Shown here: positions 11,105-22,375 of the stretch, one piece after another | How the letters are laid out: every line of letters starts with the position of its first letter | How positions within the stretch are numbered: position 1 is the first letter of the stretch | From: Chrysaora quinquecirrha | Lineage: Eukaryota; Cnidaria; Scyphozoa; Semaeostomeae; Pelagiidae | DNA length: 64,000 nucleotides | Direction: 5' to 3' | Assembly: GCA_014526335.1 (NCBI GenBank) | Contig: JACTAT010000040.1 | Coordinates: 5,381,905 to 5,445,904, forward strand | The notes under the pieces: model-generated | The model's database searches: none | Told to the model about the DNA's origin: nothing | What the model saw: the letters and a program-made list of their open reading frames with translations, nothing else | Program-made: the position numbers and the translations under genes

Positions 11105-12605
11105 TCTACTGATCATGCAGTCCTGGTTCGATTTCTCTTTATTGTCATGGGTTATGCCACTTGTTGAAAAACCTATATCGTAGTGTTTGTTATTCATGAC
11201 AAATAGTTATTAAACTACTATGGTTTAAAACTGGTTTAACTTACTTTTTAATTTAGCGTACTATAATCTTCACACCGCAATGTCTAAAGACTACTGAATA
11301 CTAGGACGTTTTGTCATGTGGCGAAATATTGTTCGAAAATCAGAGTTCGATAAGCATTGTTTTTGAAAAGTTTTCAAAAACAATTTATGCTTTTCACACT
11401 CCAAACCGTTGACCTGCAATGTTTTTGAAATGAGCAATGTTTTGACTAGCAATGTTTGACGAGAAATGGTTTGTTTTTTGACGTTTGTGCCACGGTGCGA
11501 AACAATGTTTGAAAATCAAATCCGCTTAGCAATATTTTTGAAAACGTTCAAAAACATTTTAAACTTGTCACACTCCAAAAATAATTGACGAGCAATGTTT
11601 TTTTTGATCTTTTTGCTACGACAAGAAACGTTGTTTGAAAATCAGAGTTCACTTAGCAATATTTTTGAAAACGTTCAAAAACATTTTAAACGTGTCAAAC
11701 TTGCCACACTCCAGTGTTAAAAGAGCTATTGTTTTGCGCCATGCCAAAACAGCAAAACACTTTGCCTAATGACTGAATTTCATACTTCGGCAAGCAGTGT
11801 TTTATAAACGAAATTTGAATATTCAGCCAATTCCAACAGTAACTACATCTTAATTTAATACCACCAATTCGATTTTGTACTTTTTTATTCGATTTTATAA
11901 TTTTGTGTGATATTAAGTACTTTATGTATATTTCGTATTTTAATATACTATTAACAGTACAAAACGTTTTGTATAATACAAGGTATTTTATCCTTTTTTC
12001 AATAAAGCGGGCCAGCAATGTTTGCCAAGTCTTTTTGCGCGTTTTTTTACCCCACCTAAGATTTCAATCAGCATTTAACCGTATTTACTGCACAGCGAGA
12101 CCCGAGGGCTTTTTTAAATCTTGTTTTTATTTTATTCCAGTACTTAATTTTGTCTGTTAACCTCGAATTGATCATATGTGTGTTTGTTCTTTTTCGATAT
12201 TCTATTAGAAAATGTTTCATCATTAATGTTTTATCGTCTGACAAGAAGTGTAAGGCCCTGACTCAGCTATTAAACATGGCTGGTCAAACATTTGAGATTT
12301 GCTTTATCAGCAATGTTTGAATGACCATTTGGCCACTTCACAAAATATTGTTCGTTCGTCAATCCGAATTTACATAGCAATTTCAAAAACATCATCATTG
12401 TCAAACCCAGAACAACGATGTTTGACAAGCAATGTTTGACAAGCAATGTCTGCGACAGATCAATACTGTCAGCATTGTGTCTCAGGAAAGAAAATCTCAA
12501 ATGTTTGACAAACAATCTTTGATTGACCTAACAAGCATTGTTGATCGTTTGTTGGCCACTGCACAAAAGTTTTCCAGTCAAACAAAACATTCAAACAAAC
12601 GCGGC
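11105..12605. repeat. degenerate AGCAATGTTTGACAAG-type repeats, no gene
   Basis: AGCAATATTTTTGAAAACG plus TTCAAAAACATTTTAAAC occurs at about 11536 and 11655, with a weaker copy near 11350. GCAATGTTTGACAAGCAATG motifs appear at 11440-11470 and 12415-12450. TTGGCCACTNCACAAAA occurs near 12330 and 12552. These are diverged interspersed repeats. Open frames in this region are short and resemble no protein I know. Confidence 0.55.
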
Positions 12606-12608
12606 TAA

Positions 12609-13320
<712 letters not shown>

Positions 13321-13323
13321 TAA

Positions 13324-14316
13324 GTGCTGCCAAAGATTCCAAAGATTCCACCTGATGTTTGAAGTGACCTGTTTTCCTATTGCAAAACCAAATGGAACGA
13401 AGATTCTAAGAGACACGAGCGAATAGAACTAAATAATGTGGCTACGTACAATAATCATAATAAAATAACATAAACTATATACAAGGCTAACGGGTTTCCA
13501 GTGAGATCCGCAATTACCGTGTAGTAGGGATCTTTTACGACACATAGCGATAACCGAAATACAAACTAAATGTTACAGAATATATCAGAATTCACGTGGA
13601 AATATGAATTAAAACTAACAAAGAATAACAGGAAAGGCGTTCCTTAAGATGTACGTAAAAAGACGAATGTATGTTACAAAAACAACTACGTAATCTTCGA
13701 TCGACCAAAAGTAAATACTGAAAGATACGAAAGAGAGGCTATTATGTTTAGAGGAAGTGTACAGTAGGCTGAGGCTAAGAGGCTAATAAGCGAAAGGTAA
13801 AGAATTAAATTTGTTTCCAGAAAAAAAATACGGTAGAGAATGAATGAAATAAGGTGCTATTGTGACAGTTGTGTAAAAGTGAGATCTTTACTGAAGAGAA
13901 TAGGCCCGAGAATATCTGTTGAAAACTGCGTGTTTGATTTTCTTTGGTTTTTATCTCGATTAATTGACATTTGTGTTCAACTAGATTTTTGAAAAGTGAA
14001 TGTGCTGTTTTCTGTTATCTTTGCACATCGGAGTGAGCAACTCAGCTATTAGGAATGCGGGGAGCCAATATTTGCCGGCTTATGTGGCCTAACCAAGCCA
14101 ACAATCTGAAATGTCAATTTCCGATTATTGACATACTTCACCGAACATACACAGCAAGCTGTTAACCTCGCCCAACAGGGTGGCGAAAATTTGCCAACAT
14201 TTTGTTCAACATGAATTTTATGCAATAATAGCTGAAATTGTGGTTACGATTTGTTTTGAATTTGACACCTTTGTCCCATAAAGATTATTTATAATTTTTT
14301 ATGTTGTGTACCGCAG
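13324..14316. other. unassigned stretch upstream of the NLR-2 exons
   Basis: No long ORF, RNA gene or clear repeat was recognised. It ends at a pyrimidine-rich acceptor, GTACCGCAG, at 14316. Confidence 0.45.
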
Positions 14317-14373
14317 GTGATTCTGAAAGTAATGATGAAGATGCAAGAAATAACACTGGACAGCATGGAGAAG
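14317..14373 (+). CDS. candidate small phase-1 exon of NLR-2
   Basis: A 57-bp segment lies between acceptor ACCGCAG and donor GTGAAT. Read in the phase required by the NACHT exon at 16931 it encodes DSESNDEDARNNTGQHGE, a polar linker. Both borders are phase 1, so it can be spliced to the downstream exon (G|GT AAA). NLR-3 has a comparable 63-bp phase-1 exon at 50813-50875, which supports the reading. The donor is not the strongest consensus, and the exon is inferred from sequence only. Confidence 0.42.
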
Positions 14374-14839
14374 GTGAATCATATACTGACAACCTCCTTT
14401 CACTTTTATGTATCCATGTACGCTTAGGCTCGATTAGTATTGCACCACCTTTCTCAAAATGGCGGCTAGCTGTGGCTCTCGGCCTAAAGCAAGCTATTTT
14501 CATAACAAAGACAACAGGGCTCAGAAGCCCCATGACTAACGATTTTGGCGGGAAGATTTTCGCCATATTACTGGCTTTCCTTTAGAATTAAAAGCAACGA
14601 GCAGTTAAAATGTTTTGACAGCGAAATTCATTCTGAAGTTGGAGCAGTGCCTTCAAAAGATTTAGGAAAAATCTCTTTCAACTAGTGTCAAATTCAATGA
14701 TAAATTGATGGGTTAACTTGCAGAAATTGACTTATTGACTTATTGAAATAAACATTAAACCATAGTATTTATTAATTTTCATATTCATTTGAACTTTGAC
14801 AAAACTTTCTAAATGGCAGTTTGCATGTCAAGTCATTCT

Positions 14840-15362
14840 TTTTCTTTGGGCTTGAATTTTGGGTCATTCTTTTTTTCTGGGGTTGGAATTTTGGGTCATC
14901 CTTTTTTTCTGTGGTTGAAATTTTGAGTCATTCTATTTTTTGGGTAGTTGAGATTTTGTCTCCAACGAGCAAAGAAATGCTTGTGTGCCCCCTCCCCTTG
15001 GTGATAATTCTGCTTTTTGATGTAAAGTTGTTATTACCTCCGTTTAGAGGCTTTTCAATTTGTGGGGTTGGAATTTTGGTCATTCTATTTTTTTTGGGGT
15101 TGGAATTTTGGGTCATTCTATTTTTTTGGGGTTGGAATTTTGGGTCATTCTTTTTTTCTGGGGTTGGAATTTTGGGTCATTCTTTTTTTTCTGGGGTTGA
15201 AATTTTGAGTCATTCTATTATTTTGGGTGGTTGAGATTTTGTCTCCGACGAGCATCCCTGTCAAAGAAATGCTTGTGTGCATCCCCCCCTTGGTGATAAT
15301 TCTGCTTCTTAATGTGAAGTTGTTATTATCACCGTTTAGAGGCTTTTTAAATTTACATAACT
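14840..15362. repeat. GGGGTTGGAATTTTGGGTCATTC minisatellite within a ~285-bp duplication
   Basis: Units around TTGGAATTTTGGGTCATTC, about 32 bp apart, form blocks at 14845-14950 and 15063-15237. Each block is followed by a longer shared segment (GTTGAGATTTTGTCTCC through TTGGTGATAATTCTGCTT) at 14946-15050 and 15232-15350, so the whole block was duplicated about 285 bp apart. It lies in the presumed NLR-2 intron. Confidence 0.75.
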
Positions 15363-15595
15363 TATTATAATTTAAAAACTCAAAAACATAATTTAATATA
15401 GAATCTAGTATAATATAATAATATAATATAATAATATGTTATAGAATCAAAGAGCTCCATGTTTGTGAAAAAATTTACGTTACTCACACATTCTTCAAGA
15501 CACCACTTTTATCACAAATTTACCGCTTGAAACACAGGTCTATTTTCTTTGTCTCCTCTCAACTCAACACAACAATATGGAATCAAGTAACTCCC

Positions 15596-16007
15596 CAACC
15601 TCGTCCCCATGGTGAATAGGCCTCTACGTGAAACTCCGCTGTCCATATTCGACCCTGGTATCGGCCTTGTCTATTCGAAATTTGATTGGCTGTTCAAACA
15701 ATAGAAATTTTGAGTGACGTCACAGTTTCTTCAAAATTTCACACCAAAATAGGCCGAAAACTATGTGAAAAACACGTATAAAAGCCGAAAAATGATGCTA
15801 CATGAGATATTGTATCTTGCCTCACAGTTATCGATGAAGTTCTTTGCATTTCCTTTCTGAGAACATCTGCTTTCGGAATCTACATCTTGTTTTGATGCCT
15901 AGGCCAAATTTGCCAGTATTTTGGCAGATTTGGCCGGTACCAGGGCCAAAATCGATTTGACGGTTGAGATTCGAGGAAACTCGATTTGGGGCCTGGGGAC
16001 GAGGTTG
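15596..16007. mobile_element. element D: 412-bp MITE with 9-bp target duplication
   Basis: Termini CAACCTCGTCCCCA (15596) and its inverse GGGGACGAGGTTG (ending 16007) are flanked by identical GTAACTCCC (15587-15595 and 16008-16016). A related empty site is visible at 16328-16358, where GGAATCAAGTAACTCCC runs straight into TGTTTGTG. That confirms both the ends and the duplication. The interior contains ATTGG (15685), TGACGTCA (15715-15722) and TATAAAAG (15777-15784). A 9-bp duplication suggests a Mutator-like origin. No coding capacity. Confidence 0.85.
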
Positions 16008-16125
16008 GTAACTCCCTGTTTGTGATAAAATTTGTTACTATTCATTCAAGGACGCTGTGATAATAAATGCGAAGTTGTTATTATCACCGTATAGAGGCTT
16101 TAAAAATTTACATAACTTTTATATA

Positions 16126-16243
16126 ATTCAGTACCATGAAGAGAGAGACAATTTTACGATGTTTCGGGCATTACCCTTTTTCAAGTCAAAAAGGGTAATG
16201 CCCGAAACGTCGTAAAATTTTCTCTCTCTTCATGGTACTGAAT
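16126..16243. repeat. 118-bp near-perfect hairpin
   Basis: ATTCAGTACCATGAAGAGAG running to GCATTACCCTTTTT is mirrored after a very short spacer by AAAAAGGGTAATGCCCGAAA running to TCATGGTACTGAAT. Arms of over 50 bp with only a few mismatches can form a long stem. It may be a small foldback insertion. No duplication of flanking bases was recognised. Confidence 0.85.
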
Positions 16244-16930
16244 CTTTTTCAAAAATTGTGCTGTTCTATTCATTCTTAAGTACCACACGCTACACCTTTA
16301 TTTTAAATTCTAGGTAAGTCGGTTAATATGGAATCAAGTAACTCCCTGTTTGTGAAAAAAATGCATGTTACTCATTTATTCAAGGACGCTGTAGTGAGTT
16401 TTGTTCTAGAAGAAGTAGTCATCTTAATGCTGGTGCCAAACCTGCATTAAAGCTAATTAAGTGAAGCAAAATCACTAAGAACAATTTGGCAATTAATAAT
16501 TCTAGTTTTTGGGATTTTTGATTTTCTCTCTGCATGTTTACGGATTTTTCCAAAATTTTGTCCGGGTTTTCTGGTGTTTCTCAATTTTCCTCCGGATTTT
16601 CGGGCTTTGATACCCCCCAAAGCCTCCCTTCATATTTACTGCAAGCTATGAATCTACTTATCCACACATTTATCTCTGCTACTTTTTAATTTAGCAGTTT
16701 TGTTTTAAGTTGTTTTCTAAAGATTTGATGTTTTTAAGACATCCCACCCCACCCCAGGTTTTTTATGTTACTTAATTTCAGAAGTGGTTTTACAGGTCAA
16801 TAACAGTAGTATTGATTAATATTAATTTCAAATTAGCATGTGAACATGCGAAGGGTTTCTCTAAAATCTTCTTCTGGAAAAACAGGTGTTTTGGTGACGA
16901 TCTATAAATGTTCTGTTTGATTTATCTTAG
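16244..16930. other. presumed NLR-2 intron, includes a repeat copy
   Basis: From 16327 to 16395 it carries a copy of an interspersed repeat (GGAATCAAGTAACTCCCTG, TTCAAGGACGCTG) also seen at 15446-15530, 16008-16110 and 50895-51010. It ends with the acceptor TTGATTTATCTTAG at 16930. No gene otherwise. Confidence 0.55.
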
Positions 16931-19400
16931 GTAAATTGAAAGACAAATATATATCAAAGTGCGAGAAACATCAAATTAATTATGTTGAAGAAGGACGCAT
17001 CAAACTTGCGTGGATGAACGTTGATGAATTTGCTGTCAAGTTAAAAATTGCCGGTAAAACGTATTGTGGTAGCTCATTTCGTGGTGAAATGAAAAGACAT
17101 GTGGAGAGACTGCAAGATCAGAGTGAAATTATCAATTTACCTGACCTATTGTACAATGATCACCGCATTATGTTTATTCAGGGGGTTGCTGGAAGTGGCA
17201 AGACTGTTTTCGCGAAGCAACTTGCACTTAAATGGACAATGGCAACTGACAAGGATGAAATCCGAAAGAAATACAAGCATCTTATTTATTTTGAATGCAG
17301 AGATTTCAATCGTTATCTGAAAAATGATAATGTCGATGATGTCATTGACATTTTCCTTAGGAAAGAATTCTCTGGTATAAATCTCGAGGATGGGAAAGAT
17401 TCATTATTTCTAATCGATGGCTTAGACGAGATGGCGAGTCAAAGGACAGGTCCCATTTCAGCGAAGTCTATAATTGAAATATTTATCTCAAAATTTCCAA
17501 AGTGTAAATTGATAGTACTCGGCAGGCCGCATGTCCAAAACAGTTTTGAAGGCCTAGACTGCAAAGTATTTGAAATTCTAGGACTTTCTGCTGTTGAAAT
17601 CGAAAATTATGTAAAAGGTTTGTGAAATTTGTCAATCAGGTCGAAAATCCTGAACAGTTGATAAAGAAGACGATGAACGATTCGAAAAATATTTCTGCCA
17701 TCACTACCGTTCCGCAGTTTTTGAATACTTTATGTTGTGTGGCAATTTTGACTAATGGACAGACAGTATCCAGTGCCACTGATTTATATTCATGGTTGTG
17801 TTATTTACTTTTAAATCAACATTCACATTTAAAGGATCCTGGAGCAAAGAGCGGTATAGTGTCAGAAATATTCTCAAAATATATTCAAGTTTTCAAATCC
17901 ATCAGTGCCATTGCATTTGAATTGTACATCAACAATGACATTATATTTGAGAAGGAAACGTTTGAACACGTTTTCGAAGAGATTAATAGATCTGATGCCC
18001 AGCAGAAAGAATTTTTTGAAAGTCTATTTTGCGATGTCAGTGATAATTTTGGAGAGCGACGACAATTCAAACATTTGACCATAATGGAATTTATCGCCTC
18101 AATTTATTTCTTCTTCGCAGAAGACAGAAACCGAGTGATTGAGCAATTTTTAGAAAAGAAGGCCTATGAATGCATTTCATTTATTTGTTGCTTTGAGGGA
18201 CGGAAACTAGTGAAAAATGTTTCTCGTGAAGATATTTCTTGGGCTGTTGTTAATGAGTTAGATGGAGAAGGCAGGGAAGTAGAGTCGCCAGTTATTACCA
18301 AAGTTTTAAGACATTTAAATAGTGTAATCACCATGTCTAAAGTTGAAAAGATGTTAAGATTTTTATGCGACACTCTCAAACCAATTGATGAAATTAAAGA
18401 TAAAACGTTATTAACGGAAATGCTTGAAAAAATAACACCGCGTGAGAGGATTACTATGAACATAAATGAAATCGACCAAATGAATATTTTCAACGTTATT
18501 CAAACGGCAAAAAATAATGGCATAAATGATGATGAATTGAAAAAGTTTTTTAAAGGCATTGAATTGGAAGTGGGGAACTTAGAACACGTAAAAGTCATTC
18601 AGTTTGCTTGTCTGTTTGATTGTGTTGAGATCACATTGATTGAAAAGAAGTTATCAGAAGATGACATGAAATTGCTGGCCAAAAATGCAATTTATTGTAG
18701 AAATGTTTCTTTTGGAAAGTGTGATTTCACAAAAGGAAAATACCTATGGCAAGAGTTGTTAAAGCATATTAAAGAACCTGAAAGTGATATGAGGCTTGAA
18801 AGATTGACAATTTTTGACATGCAAATCGCTGATGAATGTATTGATTCCTTTTTTGAAGTTTTGATAATGTTGAAAGAAGTTTTGTTGCACAAGGTTGCTA
18901 TCAATCAAGTTATATGGGATAAACTTTTCCAAAAAATTGATCAATATCAGAAAAAGAAAAATAATGGTCATTTGAGGCTAGAATGCTTAAAGATTGATAG
19001 AGCGGAAATCGCTGATGAATGTATTCATTCTTTTTCGAAAATTTTGTTAATGTTAAAAGAAGTTAACTTGTCTTCTGTTATTATCTTTGAGGCAATATGG
19101 GATTATCTCTCTTGCAATATTGTCAAACATGAAAAAGATCATGGTCATCTAAGATTAGAAAGACTGGAGATTTTTAATATGGAAATCGCTGATGAATGTG
19201 TCGATTCTTTTGCGAAAATTTTGATAATGTTAAAAGAAATTGAGCTGGACAACGTAAGAGTAAATGAAGAATTATTGTTGACATTGCTCTTAAAGCGCAT
19301 CCAGCACGAACAAAGAAATCAAGGTCAAATTAGATTACAAAAGTTGCAGATTGAAAGGTCGCTGCTAGGAAGCTTCTGTCCAACTGATATAATGAAACAG
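16931..19400 (+). CDS. NLR-2: NACHT/LRR-like NOD-like receptor main exon (one frameshift)
   Basis: The exon lies between acceptor TTATCTTAG and donor GTAATAAAT. Frame one (to 17625) has the P-loop GVAGSGKT (about 17182-17205), Walker B LFLIDGLDEM (about 17400-17430) and sensor-like VLGRPH (about 17518). At 17614-17622 the frame shifts by one base (YVKGL-stop versus VKFVNQVENPEQL), after which about 593 codons are open: the NACHT winged-helix part, FKHLTIMEFIASI (about 18068), and at least three ~60-residue LRR-like repeats, each with RLExLxI...IADEC..SF..IL.MLKE (about 18790, 18970, 19150). The family senses danger signals and oligomerises through NACHT in the cytoplasm. The single frameshift in an otherwise intact frame could be a null allele or a sequence error in GGTTTGTG. 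A HEPN or other N-terminal exon should lie upstream. Confidence 0.85.
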
Positions 19401-21036
19401 GTAATAAATATTTACTAATTTGTTGCTAATTAAGAGACACTTCCCAATTTTTCTCTCGATTTTATATGGCTAGGGTTTTATGATTTCTTGTGATCTTGAA
19501 AATGATGTCTTAAAATTTGGGTTAAATATTCAATTAATTGTTTATTGAAGCAGCAATGATACTGTACCTACCATAGATCTATAATGCAAATACCGAGTCT
19601 TCCCTTACAATCCCGACCATATTTATTTTGTTAAAATTGCTCGCATGACGAATTTGAGTGATATATGTCCTAATCTTGTTGATCCTTTTTCAAATGTTTT
19701 ATGTAAAAAAACTTGTATGGTACAATTTTTCCAGGAATAGTGTTTTCGTCTTCGATATACATCCAGTAGAGTTTTTGGTACAATTTTTCCTTGTTGTCTT
19801 TACTTCCAGTAGATTTTTCTCCTTGTTGTTTTTAAGCTGTGCTTGTTTTCTTGATTTTTTTAAACCTTGTTGATGGGAACAGTACTGCCTTTAGAAAGTC
19901 CTGTTCTTGACCTCAGCCAATTGTTCTCATTTCATTAGCTTCTTTGGTTCCAATTGTCCTTGAAAAAAATAGTCTGAGTTTTAACACTAGTCTTTGGGTT
20001 GGTTTTTCTTTCTGTATTTCGTTCGTTCTGCGAATGGCGAATCGCCGAGTGACTTTGACTTCTCAGAGGATTTAGGCGGACGCGTTTTTCCGAAGCATTA
20101 ACTCCTTGAGAATCTCGTACACCATGGACATGGATTCTATCGATCACACAGAAATCCCTTAAAAACCCTTTTGTTTCAACAGCAATCTCGTACGTCTTTT
20201 TGAAGAGCGAAAAAGCTCGAGGGACAGTTCACTTCTTGGAAGGGCGTACGAGATTCACCTTCATTTAGGATTTCAAAGAAATTTCTACGAAGACAATAGA
20301 AATCCCAGCAACGAGTGTGTCGACCATGCTGCCCGGTGTACAAGATTCCAAGATTCCAAGGAGTGAATTTCCCTCGAATTTCCCTTCAGAAAGGAAGAAC
20401 AAAACCCTGGTCTATAATGAGAGATTTCTCCCTCGTCTTGATTCTTAAAAACTCCTTAAGTCAGTAATCAGCTTTTATTTAACTAGTTGGTACCAAGGGG
20501 CGATTCACTCCTTGTATTATCTTACACCCCTAGCTGCTCGAAGAAAATCTCTTAAAAATCCTTCTGTTTCAACGGGAATCTCTTATGCCTTTTCGAATCC
20601 TGAAATGCTCCTCTTATTGTCATTATCGCATTTTCTTTACGAGAGCCTTTATATCCTTAACACACCTTATGAGAACATCGAGGATCGATTTGCCAACAAG
20701 ATAAGAACAACGTAAGAACATGTCCAGCCTGAGATGAGAAATAAGAAACAAGAAAATGCGTTTTTGGAAATTTCATCTCATGTTTGCAACACAGAACTAT
20801 TCAATTATTAAATAAATCTATGCAGAAGATGCCAAATTTATTGATGGTTCATAGAAGCAATATGTTCTGTGTATTGTAGAAAAATCAATGTTGAAATAAG
20901 AAAACCATTAAGAACACCCAAGCCTCAAATTATCTGGTTTAACAATACAATATATAATAATATATAATATTATTGTAAGCCAAAAAAGAGTATAGCCAAA
21001 TAGCAGCCATTAACTCCTGCCTGCTTTCCATTTTAG
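19401..21036. other. NLR-2 intron, no other gene
   Basis: Donor GTAATAAAT at 19401 pairs with acceptor CCATTTTAG ending at 21036. The intron holds diverged pieces of an interspersed repeat marked by GGGGCGATTCACTCCTTG (20499) and AATCTCGTACACC (20113), also seen near 30680 and 61950. Segments at 20700-20925 carry TAAGAACA motifs like the MITE at 2448. No convincing coding sequence. Confidence 0.5.
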
Positions 21037-21073
21037 ATTGAGGAAGCTGGTGTGAATGTTGATATTGATGATG
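21037..21073 (+). CDS. NLR-2 small downstream exon
   Basis: A 37-bp exon, ATTGAGGAAGC...GATGATG, lies between acceptor CCATTTTAG and strong donor GTAAGTAA. Joined in phase 0 to the end of the main exon (CPTDIMKQ) it adds IEEAGVNVDIDD and leaves phase 1. Smooth junctions at both sides and the acidic LRR-type continuation support it. No following exon was identified. Confidence 0.6.
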
Positions 21074-22370
21074 GTAAGTAAATCTTTAATCATATTTTTA
21101 TGTCCCAATTGTGAAAAATATTTCAAAGTCAACATTTTACCAGATTTGTCATCACTCAGATTAATAAATACTTAACACAAAAGACTAAAAATCTGAATCT
21201 CATTCACCCAGATAATACATTATAGCAAAAAGATTACAGTATGCTCAACCGCAGGACAGCAAAACGATAATCTAAGGAAATATGAGATCATCTATTTCAG
21301 CAAATTATGCTCAACTAATAAAAGGGGGTTATGTAGTGTAGCACCTACCCCCCCCTTAAAATCGTTAACTAGGAGCCAGTCGCCTAGGTCGCGAACTAGA
21401 AGCACGAGGAGCTAAGATGGCGATTTATCTTTTGATTAGCAGACTTCCCAGCAAGTTTGGGATGGGATACTAAAGGTTTGAATAAGAGCAGGGGGTTGAA
21501 AATTAACCAGCAGGGAGGGGGTTATTCGTTACTGCAGAGTAAGATTAGGTCGTAATTGTTTCAGTTCCTGATCATTGCCATAGGGTTATTATCTATTTAC
21601 TTTCTTCTGAAATTACCTTGAAAAATGATTAAATCAATTAAATTGTCTCTCTCTGCAAAAATAATTATGGATAAAGCTGCTCTGTCGCCTCTTTTTGGGT
21701 GCCCTGTCGCTCCGGAAATAAATTTTACTGGCAGTTTCGTTTTTCCCCGTCTTAGTCTTGCAATTTATGCATTACTTATTATTTGACAGAATATCTTGTA
21801 TCAGTGCTATTTAGCAATGTGCTATTTAGCTTTAAATCGAATTCAACTCAATTCTACCATATATGTAAAACATACACCATTTTTGACGATTTTTGAGAGC
21901 TCAGTAACGTGGCTTTGATGTCAATCAAATGTATGATGATGTTGCTGATCTGTATTGTAAACCGAGAAATCCCTTATCCCTGTACTTTTCATCTTTAATC
22001 ATATATTCTCCTGGCCCCTGCAGTAATGTTCTTTTGAAGCAAAGTGTTGTAGAAGTAGCATATTGCTGTTGACTTGCAATGCATCGATGAAGCCTTCTTT
22101 TTGCCATCAATCATTTATTGTTTATATTCATGAATGCCTCTTATTTACCACATATGCTTTTCTTTGCAATTATAACAAAGAAGTACAGATACTATGGCCT
22201 TAATCTACTATTTATGTTCATAAGTACAGTTTCCACATAAAATGCTTTGTCAAAATAAATATTTTTTTGGTGATGGCGTCATCCTGACGACATCATGATT
22301 TCGGTGAAATTTAGTACAATGAAATTCACTATATACTAATCGAAGATTTTAAGTCAGGAGAATACATATT
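21074..22370. other. unassigned stretch after the NLR-2 exon
   Basis: No ORF, RNA gene or clear repeat. A C9 run lies near 21350. The end abuts the poly-T that marks the 3' end of the LINE on the minus strand. Confidence 0.45.
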
Positions 22371-22375
22371 TTCCC

